In this document: positions 31,578 to 40,311 of the stretch, piece after piece | How positions within the stretch are numbered: the stretch's first letter is position 1 | Layout: every line of letters begins with the position of its first letter | NCBI RefSeq assembly: GCF_000702545.1 | Contig: NZ_JNIO01000008.1 | Span: forward strand, 744,001 to 808,000 | Length of the DNA stretch: 64,000 bases | DNA from: Selenomonas sp. AB3002 | GTDB lineage: Bacteria > Bacillota > Negativicutes > Selenomonadales > Selenomonadaceae | Reading direction: 5' to 3' | Position numbers and translations under genes: made by a program | Notes under the pieces: generated by a model | The model's input: only the letters and a program-made list of their open reading frames with translations | Told to the model about the DNA's origin: nothing | The model's database searches: none

Positions 31578-34500
31578 TCAGATGCCGCGGATATAGAACT
31601 CAAAATGCTTTGTCTCATTCTGGGGGCGATATTCCTCCAGCACGGGCGCTCCCCAAGTATCATCGCCGCCTACGCCGCACTGGCCCAGGGAAGCCCTGAG
31701 ATAAGTGTGATGCACAGCCGGCAGCTCGTAGCCATGACGGGCATTTTCCAATTCGTGGGCGGTGTAAGGCAGAGCCGAAGCCTCAAAGGGCAGGTCGCCG
31801 TAAATCCTGAGGCCCCTGCCCCGGTTGTCCAGCACCTCGAACCAGCGGATGCCGCCATGGTTGCCGCACTCCTGGGGCATTAGATAAGGCTCCATCTGTC
31901 CTGCCACCGTCTGCTCATAAATGCCCAGCTTCACGCCCTGCTGCCTGTCGCAGTAGTTGTCCAGGGGACCATAGCCATAGAAGCGGATCCTGTCATAGTC
32001 AGCGGGCAGAGCCAGCACCAGCGCAAAGTCCGGCATTTCCGGCAAGCCTTCCACCTTCTCGTAATCCAGCTCTGCCTTTACGATGCCGCCGGCTTTGACC
32101 GTATAAGCAACTGTGCAGGAGGAAATCGGCTTGGTAGCCATTTCCCAGGTGAAACGCAGGCTCACTTCTTCTGCTTCGTATTCCTTCTGCCCCAGCTGGC
32201 CAAACCAATCAAACTCCTGCCACTGCCCGTTGACCAGCATTTCACGCTTCACGCAGCGCTGATAGAGGCTGGCCAGTTTCCACTGGGCCACTTCGAAATC
32301 ACGGCGGCAGCCGTAATCGTTGTTGACGGGAGCACGCCAGAAGCCGGGCTGGGGCATGCGGTCCAGCAGTTCCCTGTCATTTACTTTGTAAGAGGTCATA
32401 TTGCCCTGAGCGCTGGAAAAGAGGATTTCAAAGCCTTCTCCCTGCACCCCCAGATTGATGTCTCCGCGCACCACCTTGAGCTTTTCCGTGCTCTCCAAAG
32501 GCAGGCGTGGCACAAAATGGACAGGCAGGCTCTCAGGTGCCTGCACAGCTTCTGCCTCCTGCTGCCATACACCCTGGCCAAAGGCAATTTCAAAACCTGC
32601 CTGTGCCCAGGCAGTCTCCTCCTTCAGGCAAAGGGAAGCGGTCAGCGCATATTCCCCGGCCCCGAAGTCCGGCAGGGCAAGCTCGACAGTGCCCTTCCCT
32701 CCTGGCAGGACGGAAGGAGCTGCCATTTTCCTTGTCCAAACCTCTTTGCCATCCAGCAACAGGGCAAGGCGCAGGTCAAAATCCTTCGTATCCGTGAAGA
32801 GTGATTTGTTGGCGATGGTCACACTCTCCTTGCCGGGCAGCAGGGTGAAGTTCTGATAATTGAACTTCACTTCCTGCAGTTTGGTGGTGGGACGGCGGTC
32901 AGCAAAGAGAATGCCATCCCCGCTGAAATCATAGTCCGTGGGCCTGTCGCCAAAGTCCCCGCCATAGCCCAGGGCTTCCTTGCCATACCTGTCCTTATGC
33001 CAGAGAGCCTGGTCCACGAAGTCCCAGATAAAGCCCCCCTGATACAAGGGCTCTGTCTCCGTCAGTTCTGTGTACTTGTGCATGCCGCCATTGCTGTTGC
33101 CCATGGAATGGGTGTACTCGCAGCAAAGGAAGGGCTTGTCACGATGCTCAGAGAGGAACTTCTCAATCTCAGCTGCTTTCGGGTACATCTGGCTTTCCAT
33201 ATCGCTGGTATCATTGTAGCGGCGGTCCCAGAAGGTGCTCTCATAGTGCACCAGCCGAGAAGGGTCGCGCTGGCGAAAATACTCGCTCATCTCATAGACG
33301 TCCCTGCCGCCGCAGGACTCATTGCCACAGGACCAGATGATGATGCTGGCGTGATTCTTGTCGCGCTCCAGCATGGATTTGGCCCGGTCAAGGATGATCT
33401 CCAGCCATTCCTCATGGTCGTTGGGCAGTGTGTACTCATCAATGGACAGCTGCCCGTTCTTCTGCCAGCTGCCGTGGGTCTCCAGATTGGTCTCATCGAT
33501 GACATAAAGGCCGTATCTGTCACAGAGCTTGTAAATATAGCTGGAATTGGGATAATGGGAGCAGCGCAGGGCGTTGATATTGTGCCGCTTCATGGTGATG
33601 ATGTCCTGCTCAAAGGAAGCCTGCTCCATGGCCCGGCCGCGATAGCAGTCGAACTCATGGCGGTTGGTGCCCTTGAAGACAATGCGCTGACCGTTGATCT
33701 TCATGAGCTTGTCCTCAGGATCCAGCTTGAATTCCCTGATGCCTATTTCCTGGGGCACCACTTCCTGCAGTTCCCCTGCCCCGTCATAAACGAATAGGAC
33801 AGCCCTGTAAAGGTTCGGTGCCTCGGCACTCCAAAGTTTTGCCTCTTTCACAGAGAACATGACGCTTGATTCTTCTGCCCCTTCCACTGCCTGCCTTTCT
33901 TCGGCCAGCAGTTCCCCTTGCGGGTCGAAGAGCTTCACCTGCAAGGCTTTAGAAGCAGGGCTGTTCCACTTGACTTTGAGCTCGATTTCCCCGTCTCTGT
34001 ACTCGTGGACAGGAACAGCTTTAACCTCCACATCTTCAATGTGGACTTGGGGCTTGGTGTAGAGCAAAACTTCACGGAAAATCCCGGAGAAGCGCCAGAA
34101 ATCCTGATCCTCGATCCAGCTGCCGGAGGTGAAGCGGTAGACCTGCAGGGCCAGCTTATTCTCCCCCTGTACCAGATATGGGGTCAGGTCGAAATCTGCG
34201 GGGGTGAAGCTATCCTCGCTGTAACCCACATAGTGTCCGTTTAGCCATACTGCTACTGCAGATTCCGTGCCCTGAAGGGAAATGTAAGCGTTTTCCCAAT
34301 TGGCCGGCAAAGAGAAGTACTTGACGTAAGAACCTACAGGGTTTTCACGCTCCGGAATCTCCCCAGGCCTCACTACCTCATGGCCGTCCCAAGGATAGGT
34401 CTGGTTGGTGTACTGGGGGCGGCCATAGCCCTCCAGCTGCCAGTGGGCCGGCACCCTGATGGTGTCCCAGGCACGGCAATCATAACTCTCTGCCTCAAAT

Positions 34501-34697
34501 CCCACGGGCCGCAGGGCAGGATTCTTGGCATGGTGGAAGTACCACAGGCCGTCCAGGCTGTGGCAGAAGCCAGAAATGCCCCGGGACATTTCCTCCCCAT
34601 TGCGGAAATACTCATGATCGCTGTGAGCCTCCAGACGATTTTCCTGGAAAAAAGCCGGGTCGCCCAATTTTTCTAAAGTGAAATTAGCAGTAACCAT
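31578..34697 (-). CDS. lacZ: GH2 beta-galactosidase
   Basis: 1039 residues, the large LacZ architecture: jelly-roll (RVPAHWQLEGYGRPQYTN), Ig-like domain, TIM barrel with acid/base Glu460 in WSCGNESCGG and nucleophile Glu527 in LCCEYTHSMGN, and a C-terminal small-chain domain ending in a beta sandwich. Cleaves lactose; cytosolic. The ATG at 34697 has GGAGG 8 nt upstream; an earlier in-frame extension covers the promoter and is rejected. No lactose permease is present in the window. The cre box implies carbon catabolite control. Confidence 0.96.
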   Translation of the reverse strand: MVTANFTLEKLGDPAFFQENRLEAHSDHEYFRNGEEMSRGISGFCHSLDGLWYFHHAKNPALRPVGFEAESYDCRAWDTIRVPAHWQLEGYGRPQYTNQTYPWDGHEVVRPGEIPERENPVGSYVKYFSLPANWENAYISLQGTESAVAVWLNGHYVGYSEDSFTPADFDLTPYLVQGENKLALQVYRFTSGSWIEDQDFWRFSGIFREVLLYTKPQVHIEDVEVKAVPVHEYRDGEIELKVKWNSPASKALQVKLFDPQGELLAEERQAVEGAEESSVMFSVKEAKLWSAEAPNLYRAVLFVYDGAGELQEVVPQEIGIREFKLDPEDKLMKINGQRIVFKGTNRHEFDCYRGRAMEQASFEQDIITMKRHNINALRCSHYPNSSYIYKLCDRYGLYVIDETNLETHGSWQKNGQLSIDEYTLPNDHEEWLEIILDRAKSMLERDKNHASIIIWSCGNESCGGRDVYEMSEYFRQRDPSRLVHYESTFWDRRYNDTSDMESQMYPKAAEIEKFLSEHRDKPFLCCEYTHSMGNSNGGMHKYTELTETEPLYQGGFIWDFVDQALWHKDRYGKEALGYGGDFGDRPTDYDFSGDGILFADRRPTTKLQEVKFNYQNFTLLPGKESVTIANKSLFTDTKDFDLRLALLLDGKEVWTRKMAAPSVLPGGKGTVELALPDFGAGEYALTASLCLKEETAWAQAGFEIAFGQGVWQQEAEAVQAPESLPVHFVPRLPLESTEKLKVVRGDINLGVQGEGFEILFSSAQGNMTSYKVNDRELLDRMPQPGFWRAPVNNDYGCRRDFEVAQWKLASLYQRCVKREMLVNGQWQEFDWFGQLGQKEYEAEEVSLRFTWEMATKPISSCTVAYTVKAGGIVKAELDYEKVEGLPEMPDFALVLALPADYDRIRFYGYGPLDNYCDRQQGVKLGIYEQTVAGQMEPYLMPQECGNHGGIRWFEVLDNRGRGLRIYGDLPFEASALPYTAHELENARHGYELPAVHHTYLRASLGQCGVGGDDTWGAPVLEEYRPQNETKHFEFYIRGI

Positions 34698-34727
34698 ACT
34701 CCATGCCTCCAAATATATGCAGGATTC

Positions 34728-34741
34728 TGTAAACGTTTTCT
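34728..34741. promoter_or_regulatory. Catabolite-responsive element (cre) in the lacZ leader
   Basis: TGTAAACGTTTTCT matches the CcpA/LacI-family consensus TGWAARCGYTWNCA at all but one position on the opposite strand. It begins about 14 nt downstream of the -10 box, a position that blocks initiation or elongation. Confidence 0.7.
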
Positions 34742-34754
34742 TTATGTAATTTAC

Positions 34755-34783
34755 ATTATACGGTATGAAACAATAAAAAGCAA
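34755..34783 (-). promoter_or_regulatory. Promoter of the lacZ-alpha-galactosidase operon
   Basis: TTGCTT (34778-34783), 17 nt, a perfect TATAAT (34755-34760) on the minus strand. Confidence 0.82.
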
Positions 34784-34795
34784 GTCTTTTGCCAT

Positions 34796-34829
34796 AAAAA
34801 TCCCGCCCAAGTCTGAAACCTGGGCGGGA
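34796..34829 (-). terminator. Terminator of nrfHA
   Basis: TCCCGCCCA and TGGGCGGGA form a 9-bp perfect stem; on the minus strand it is followed by TTTTT. It lies about 35 nt beyond nrfA. Confidence 0.9.
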
Positions 34830-34865
34830 CATGCCAAAGACTGATTCACTTTTTCTTCTTTAATC

Positions 34866-36188
34866 TTACAAAGAACCTTTTATCAAAGCATTGGCCTCTT
34901 CAATGACCTGATGGCCAAGGTCGATGGCCTCGCCGCTGATGCGCATGCATTTGTCGGGGTTGTGGAAGCCGTTGCCGTTCTCTGCTGCTACCCAGTCCCA
35001 ATACCACTGTGCTTCGCGGAGCTTCAGGCGGATGCCTGCCAGCTGGTCATCAGTAGCGCCTGCATCCATAGCTGCCTTCACAGCCAGATGCGCCCGGGCC
35101 ACAGTCTGGCCTGCAGTGCGCTGAAGCTTGTAGTTGTTGTCATGGATGGTCTTGACCCGGGCGATAAGGGTTTCCTTGCTCTCATCATGGCACTTGAGGC
35201 AGGATTCCTCCACCGTCTTCAATGGGCTGGTCATCCAGTGAGAAGTGTACTTCTTGCCGCTCTCACGCATGTAAGGCATGTGGCAGTCCACACAGGTCAC
35301 GCCAGCATCTGCATGGACGCTGGTCTTCCAGATCTCGAAATCAGGATGCTGGGCCTTCAGCATGAGGGTCTTGGAGTCGGGATGCACCCAGTCCTGGGTA
35401 AAGCCGCCAGCCTGGCCGCTCTGATACCACTGGAACTGTTCCTCCGGCTCCCAGCCGCCGATGAAGGGATGGCGGACCCTGCCGTCTTCCTTCATGAAGT
35501 AATACTCATTGTGGCACTGGCCGCAGACATAGCTGCGCATCTCGTTGTGAGAAGCCTGGCTGATGTCGATGCCCTTCATAGCCATGGATTCCACAAAGCC
35601 CTGCTGATAGACCCGCAGTTCCATGGTGTCAGGATCATGGCAGGAAGAGCAGCCAAAGTAGAGGTCCGTGCCCTCCACCGTGTCCTTGTTGGTGAAGGGA
35701 GGCGTAGCATCCATAAAGGGCTTGGAGGCGAAATCCCAGCCGCTTTCCTTATACCACTTGTCATACATCCAGGAACCCTTGCAGACTATGCAGTTGCCCT
35801 TCTGGGGCGGGATGCGCTGGGAATTGAGCTGGTCAACCCCTGCCCAGGTATGGCCCCGGGCCACATCATACTGGACGGAGAACTTGTAGCCCTTGAAATT
35901 CTCCAGGATTTCCGGCTGCATCTCTATGTAGGACTTGCCCGGGTCGCTGCCGCCGTAGCCGGTAGGCGAAGCACCGCCCAGATTGTTCTTCATGTAAGAA
36001 TTGTATTCCAAAGGATAGGCATCTTTGTAGGCCTCTTTGCCCAGATGGGCGTAGTTCTCATGGGAAATCTGCGCCAGCTTCACGCTATTGTCGTTGGGCT
36101 GGGCGATGCCGATGCGCACGATGACGAACCCGAAGAAGAGCACGCATGCGGCTGCAATCCCAATCAGATATTTCTGCATCTTACTCAA
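34866..36188 (-). CDS. nrfA: Ammonia-forming cytochrome c nitrite reductase, catalytic subunit
   Basis: 440 residues. Six-electron reduction of nitrite to ammonium on the outside of the cytoplasmic membrane. One N-terminal hydrophobic helix, then five haem sites: the active-site CIVCK (133-137) with lysine ligand, CSSCH (180-184), CGQCH (222-226), CVDCH (299-303) and CLKCH (330-334). The TTG at 36188 has GGGGGG 7 nt upstream and overlaps nrfH by 8 bp; an ATG at 36179, one base after the nrfH stop, is the alternative. Redox partner is NrfH. The CxxCK haem needs a dedicated lyase; ccmF lies 5 kb away. Confidence 0.96.
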   Translation of the reverse strand: MSKMQKYLIGIAAACVLFFGFVIVRIGIAQPNDNSVKLAQISHENYAHLGKEAYKDAYPLEYNSYMKNNLGGASPTGYGGSDPGKSYIEMQPEILENFKGYKFSVQYDVARGHTWAGVDQLNSQRIPPQKGNCIVCKGSWMYDKWYKESGWDFASKPFMDATPPFTNKDTVEGTDLYFGCSSCHDPDTMELRVYQQGFVESMAMKGIDISQASHNEMRSYVCGQCHNEYYFMKEDGRVRHPFIGGWEPEEQFQWYQSGQAGGFTQDWVHPDSKTLMLKAQHPDFEIWKTSVHADAGVTCVDCHMPYMRESGKKYTSHWMTSPLKTVEESCLKCHDESKETLIARVKTIHDNNYKLQRTAGQTVARAHLAVKAAMDAGATDDQLAGIRLKLREAQWYWDWVAAENGNGFHNPDKCMRISGEAIDLGHQVIEEANALIKGSL

Positions 36189-36666
36189 CTTTTATCCCCC
36201 CTTCAAGGTGATTCGAACCGTGTGCAATACGGCTGTGGCACTTCAGGCAGTCGCCGCCGGTGTCCATGGCCTCTTTGGTGGCGTGAACCTCACCCATGGT
36301 GGCACTGTGGCAGCGCAGGCAGTTGTCATTCACCATCTTGTGGGCATCCTGCGACAGCTTGATATGTGCCGGATAATCCCGCATGAGCTCATGGTACATA
36401 TCCACCATGCCCGTGCGTCCCTTCTCCATTAAGTAGACCACCGTGTTGTCATGAGGCAGGTGGCACTCCACGCACTGCTGGTTCTTGTGGGATGATTCCA
36501 TGAAGCTGGCCGCTTCTCCCTTCATGGCATGGCAGGTGCCGCAGAACTCAGGGGACCCAGAAATAGAATTGAAGGCCGCCCCAATCCCCAGGACAATGAC
36601 CCCAAGGGCAAAACCGCCTGCCAGACAAGCCAGGGTGTGTTTCTGAAACAGGTCTTTTGCTTCCAA
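36181..36666 (-). CDS. nrfH: NrfH, membrane quinol-oxidising tetrahaem subunit
   Basis: 161 residues of the NapC/NirT family. One N-terminal membrane helix (residues about 12-32), then haem sites CGTCH (42-46) followed by Met48, CVECH (65-69), CLRCH (116-120) and CLKCH (140-144). It takes electrons from menaquinol and docks to NrfA. Start is TTG with AGGAGG 8 nt upstream. First gene of the two-gene operon. Confidence 0.95.
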   Translation of the reverse strand: MEAKDLFQKHTLACLAGGFALGVIVLGIGAAFNSISGSPEFCGTCHAMKGEAASFMESSHKNQQCVECHLPHDNTVVYLMEKGRTGMVDMYHELMRDYPAHIKLSQDAHKMVNDNCLRCHSATMGEVHATKEAMDTGGDCLKCHSRIAHGSNHLEGGIKVE

Positions 36667-36729
36667 ACCGCTTCCCTCCTCTCCTGCTTCGGTATTGCTA
36701 AAATTTTCACACCAATCCGATTTGTCTAG

Positions 36730-36735
36730 ATTATA
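36730..36735 (-). promoter_or_regulatory. -10 element of nrfHA
   Basis: A perfect TATAAT on the minus strand about 65 nt before nrfH, with no good -35 at the normal distance. That suggests an activator-dependent promoter. No FNR or NarL consensus site was recognised. Confidence 0.45.
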
Positions 36736-36778
36736 TCACCTAAACACAAATGTATATGTTGCCCCAGCAACGCATATA

Positions 36779-36806
36779 AGAAAAAACCAGCCAAAATCGG
36801 CTGGTT
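36779..36806 (-). terminator. Terminator after the GH9 remnant
   Basis: AACCAGCC and GGCTGGTT form an 8-bp perfect stem with a 6-nt loop followed by six T on the minus strand. It is the intact end of an otherwise broken gene and insulates nrfHA. Confidence 0.85.
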
Positions 36807-36827
36807 CAAGAAAAATGTTTTGTTGGC

Positions 36828-37083
36828 TTATTTAGTTATACTTGGAAACTCACGCTGAAGCTTCAGGTCCTGGGCCTGCATGTCAGCCTCCACCTTGGCA
36901 AACCAGGCGAGGGCATAGGCTGCCGTGCCCGTATAGTCGATGGCATACTCATTGGTGGACCAGGAGGAAAGCACATCAAGATAGGACTTGGCCGTGGGAA
37001 CATGACCGCTTTCCAGATACTTGGTCTGGTCCGGGTCGCCGCCGATGACAGCGTTGGGGCCGCCTACCAAGAGACAGGGCACT
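36828..37083 (-). pseudogene. C-terminal remnant of a GH9 endoglucanase
   Basis: About 85 codons matching the end of family 9 cellulases: LLVGGPNAVIGGDPDQ, SWSTNEYAIDYTGTAAYALAWF (residues about 60-81; the Glu is the catalytic acid in this family). Everything upstream of VPCLLVGGPN is gone, replaced by part of an IS4 transposase in the opposite orientation. It suggests past plant-polysaccharide degradation. Confidence 0.7.
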
Positions 37084-37749
37084 TTTGTCAAAAGCCTTTC
37101 CGACCTGGGGCAGGATGTCATTGGAATGGTCAAGGACCTGAAGCAGCGCTACTATTACAATGGGCATTTGTACACCTTGCCGCAACTGGCAAAAATCGCC
37201 ATGTACAGGAGCAATAACAGGCTGTACCGTTCCCTCATGGTAAGGACGAGGAAACATTACCTTCCTGTTCGCATTGTTTTTGTCAGGAACCGCAACAAAA
37301 AGAGCGAGCTGCTATATATCCTGTCTACGGACAATGCGCTGTCAGAGGATGAGATCATTCGCATATATGGGATGCGATGGAACATTGAAACCTTCTTTAA
37401 GGCAAGCAAATCCCTGCTGAAGCTTGGCATGGAGTTCCAGACCCGTAGCTATGACTCTGCTGTGGCACATATGGCAATTGTCTTTGCTCGCTATACATTT
37501 CTCGAATGGCTGCGCCGTCAGGAAAACAACCCCAAAACCTATGGAGGCCTGTTCTTTGCACTCTGCGAGGATGTGCAGGATATGGAGCTTTCAGATGCAC
37601 TACGGTCACTTATGAGTCTCTTCATGGAAACCATTAACGGCTACGGAACTGAGGATACAGAAACCATAAAAAGTAAAGTGAGCAATTGGATTGCCAGCCA
37701 GAGCAGGTATATCAAGGGATTGTTCCAAAATTTATGCTGGGAAAGTTGA
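37078..37749 (+). pseudogene. IS4-family transposase, 5'-truncated
   Basis: About 223 codons beginning TFVKSLSDLGQDVIGMVK. The IS4 signature Y-x2-R-x3-E-x6-K is exact in YGMRWNIETFFKASK and carries the third catalytic acid. The N-terminal part with the first catalytic Asp is missing because the reading frame runs straight into GH9 DNA at about 37080. Thus the element cannot move by itself. Terminal inverted repeats were not identified. Confidence 0.75.
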
Positions 37750-37785
37750 GACTGTTACATTTTTATGGAACAGGAAATGCGTAGC

Positions 37786-38625
37786 TTATTTTATCCTGCC
37801 GATGTCCATGCTGATATCCAGGGCCTTGACGCTGTGTGTCAGGGCCCCCACGGAAATCACATCAACACCGCTTTCAGCCGCGGCTGCCAGAGTGGTTTCG
37901 TCAATGCCTCCGGAAGCTTCCACCACGGCCCGGTGGTCAATGAGGCGTACTGCCTCCGCCATCATGTCCGGCGCCATATTGTCCAGCATGATGACATCGG
38001 CCTTCCCTGCCAGGGCTTCCTCCACCCCGGCCAGGTCCTCCACTTCAATCTCGATCTTGGTCATGTGGGAAGCATACGCTCTGGCCCGCTCCAAAGCCGC
38101 CCTGATGCCACCAGCCACTTTGATATGGTTATCCTTGATGAGCATGGCATCGTAAAGACCCAGGCGATGGTTGGCGCCGCCGCCCACTTTCACGGCATAC
38201 TTATCAAGCAGCCGCATTCCCGGAGTGGTCTTGCGGGTGTCCACCAGCCTGGCCCCATAAGGCGCGGCGATGGCCGCCAGCTTATGGGTGCGGGTGGCCA
38301 CACCGGATAAATGCTGCAGGAGATTCAGGGCCAGCCGCTCTCCGGTGAGAATGCTCCGGGCATTGCCGTCCAGCGTGACAATGACGGAACCGGGTGCCAG
38401 CTTAGCCCCATCTGTCAGGACACTGGCAAACTCAACCTCTTCATCCAGCAGGCCAAATACCCGCCTGGCCACTTCCACACCGGCCAAAATGCCAGCCTCC
38501 TTGGCGTGGATGACAGCATGGGTCTTTGCTCCTGCCGGCACAGTGGCCAGGGTGGTAATATCCCCGCTGCCAATGTCCTCCTGCAGCCAATCCGCAATCT
38601 TTTTGTCCAGTCCTAATATATCCAT
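37786..38625 (-). CDS. nadC: Nicotinate-nucleotide pyrophosphorylase (quinolinate PRTase)
   Basis: 279 residues. Converts quinolinate and PRPP to NaMN. Motifs: LQEDIGSGDITT, LVDTRKTTPGMRLLDKYAVKVGGG (split, residues about 125-150), HRLGLYDAMLIKDNH, and VEASGGI. It is last in nadABC. The IS4 fragment begins 36 bp beyond its stop, and no terminator is visible between them. Confidence 0.96.
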   Translation of the reverse strand: MDILGLDKKIADWLQEDIGSGDITTLATVPAGAKTHAVIHAKEAGILAGVEVARRVFGLLDEEVEFASVLTDGAKLAPGSVIVTLDGNARSILTGERLALNLLQHLSGVATRTHKLAAIAAPYGARLVDTRKTTPGMRLLDKYAVKVGGGANHRLGLYDAMLIKDNHIKVAGGIRAALERARAYASHMTKIEIEVEDLAGVEEALAGKADVIMLDNMAPDMMAEAVRLIDHRAVVEASGGIDETTLAAAAESGVDVISVGALTHSVKALDISMDIGRIK

Positions 38626-38661
38626 TATCTTATCCTTCTCCTTATGACGATGATGTTTCAG

Positions 38662-40311
38662 TTATGCCAGGCCCCAGGCCAAAACAGCCGCTGTGGCCGT
38701 ATTTTCTTCTTCTTGCTCCCCTGCCTCTTCGTTTACCCTCCACTGGTCACCGAAATGCTGGGCAAAGGCTTCATCCTTCTCAGGATAATCTGCCCGATAA
38801 TGGGCGCCGCGGCTTTCCTTGCGGCGCCTGGCCCCCCTGAACATCATGGCGCCGCAGGTTAGGGCGGCACACAGGTCAAGCTCTGCCGGGGAATCCGCAC
38901 TGCAGCCTGCATAGACACTTGCCAGACGGCGCAGTTTTTCCTCGCCCGCAGCCAAATCCTCTTCACTGCGGACGATGCCCAGATAGCGGCTCATAAGCTG
39001 CCTGCTTTGGGCTATGTCAGCCTGTACCTCACCCTGCTTCTCCTCTGCCAGGCTTTCCTCCCGCCACCTGAGGCCTGCTTCCGCCTGGGGCAGCCTGGTC
39101 TTGCCTATGATGACAGCCACCCGGCGGCCGAAGACCAGCCCCTCCAGCAGGCTGTTGCTGGCCAGGCGGTTGGCTCCCTGCAGGCCGGTGCAGGCTGCCT
39201 CACCGCAGGCGTACAGGCCTTCAATGTCAGTGCGCCCCCAAATATCCGTGTGGATGCCCCCCATCATGTAATGGGCAGCAGGGGCAATGGGAATCAGGTC
39301 TTTGGCCATGTCTATCCCATAGTCCCGGCAGGTGGCAGCAATCATGGGGAATTTTTCCGTCACCTTTTCGATATGGCGTGCATCCAGCCAGATATGGCTG
39401 GCTTCAGCCCTGGTCATCTCCCGGAAGATGCGGCGGGCTACCACATCCCTGGGAGCCAGCTCTGCCATGGGATGATAACCCGGCATGAAGCGTCTCCCTT
39501 CAAGATCCAGCAGGTGGGCGCCAGCCCCACGCACCGCCTCGGAAATCAGGAAATTGGGACAGCCGGGCAGAGCCAGGGCCGTGGGGTGGAACTGCACGAA
39601 TTCCATATCTGCCAGTGCTGCCCCGGCCCGCAAGGCCATGGCCAGGCCGCTGCCGGTGGCACCATCAGGATTGGTGGTGTGCTGAAAGAGGCGTCCCAGG
39701 CCGCCGGCAGCCAGGACCGTATGCTCTGCCCGCAGACATATCTTCCTTCCATGCCAGAGGGCTGTAACCCCATAGCAACGGCCCCGATGGGTCAGCAAAT
39801 CTACCACATAGCAGCCCTCCATCGTCCTGATGTTTGGCTCTTTGGCTGCCATATCATTGAGGGCCCGGGCCACCTCTGCCCCGGTGGCATCACCATGGCT
39901 GTGTACAATGCGCTGGCGGCCATGGCAGCCCTCCCGCCCCAAGGCTAGACTGCCATCTTCATTCCTGTCAAACTCGGCGCCGTTTTCTGCCAGCCAGCGG
40001 ATTTCCTCCGGCCCTTCTGTCACCACCATGCGGGAGACGGATTCATTGCTGAGCCCGGCTCCTGCCACCAGGGTATCCTCCAAATGCAGCTGCGGATTGT
40101 CATCTTTTCCCAAAGCGGCGGCAATGCCCCCCTGAGCCTTGCTGGTATTGCTGTCCTGCAGAGTGTCCCGCACCACCAGCAGCACATGATGGCCATGACG
40201 GGCCAGCTGGCAGGCGGCAGTGAGGCCGGCCACGCCGCTGCCGATCACCAGGCATTCTGTCCGGCGGTTCTCCATCCGTTTGGTGTCGAAATTCATCAGA
40301 TAGCGCTGCAT
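38662..40311 (-). CDS. nadB: L-aspartate oxidase
   Basis: 549 residues. Flavoprotein giving iminoaspartate for NadA. N-terminal dinucleotide-binding motif CLVIGSGVAGLTAACQLARH (residues 20-39), SNTSKAQGGIAAA, HSHGDATG, and C-terminal helical domain. In anaerobes fumarate is the usual acceptor. It overlaps the nadA end by 16 bp. Confidence 0.96.
   Translation of the reverse strand: MQRYLMNFDTKRMENRRTECLVIGSGVAGLTAACQLARHGHHVLLVVRDTLQDSNTSKAQGGIAAALGKDDNPQLHLEDTLVAGAGLSNESVSRMVVTEGPEEIRWLAENGAEFDRNEDGSLALGREGCHGRQRIVHSHGDATGAEVARALNDMAAKEPNIRTMEGCYVVDLLTHRGRCYGVTALWHGRKICLRAEHTVLAAGGLGRLFQHTTNPDGATGSGLAMALRAGAALADMEFVQFHPTALALPGCPNFLISEAVRGAGAHLLDLEGRRFMPGYHPMAELAPRDVVARRIFREMTRAEASHIWLDARHIEKVTEKFPMIAATCRDYGIDMAKDLIPIAPAAHYMMGGIHTDIWGRTDIEGLYACGEAACTGLQGANRLASNSLLEGLVFGRRVAVIIGKTRLPQAEAGLRWREESLAEEKQGEVQADIAQSRQLMSRYLGIVRSEEDLAAGEEKLRRLASVYAGCSADSPAELDLCAALTCGAMMFRGARRRKESRGAHYRADYPEKDEAFAQHFGDQWRVNEEAGEQEEENTATAAVLAWGLA

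Noticed and set aside
37750-37785. Terminator of nadC.
   Set aside because: No stem-loop with T-run is visible before the IS4 fragment; it was probably lost in the rearrangement.
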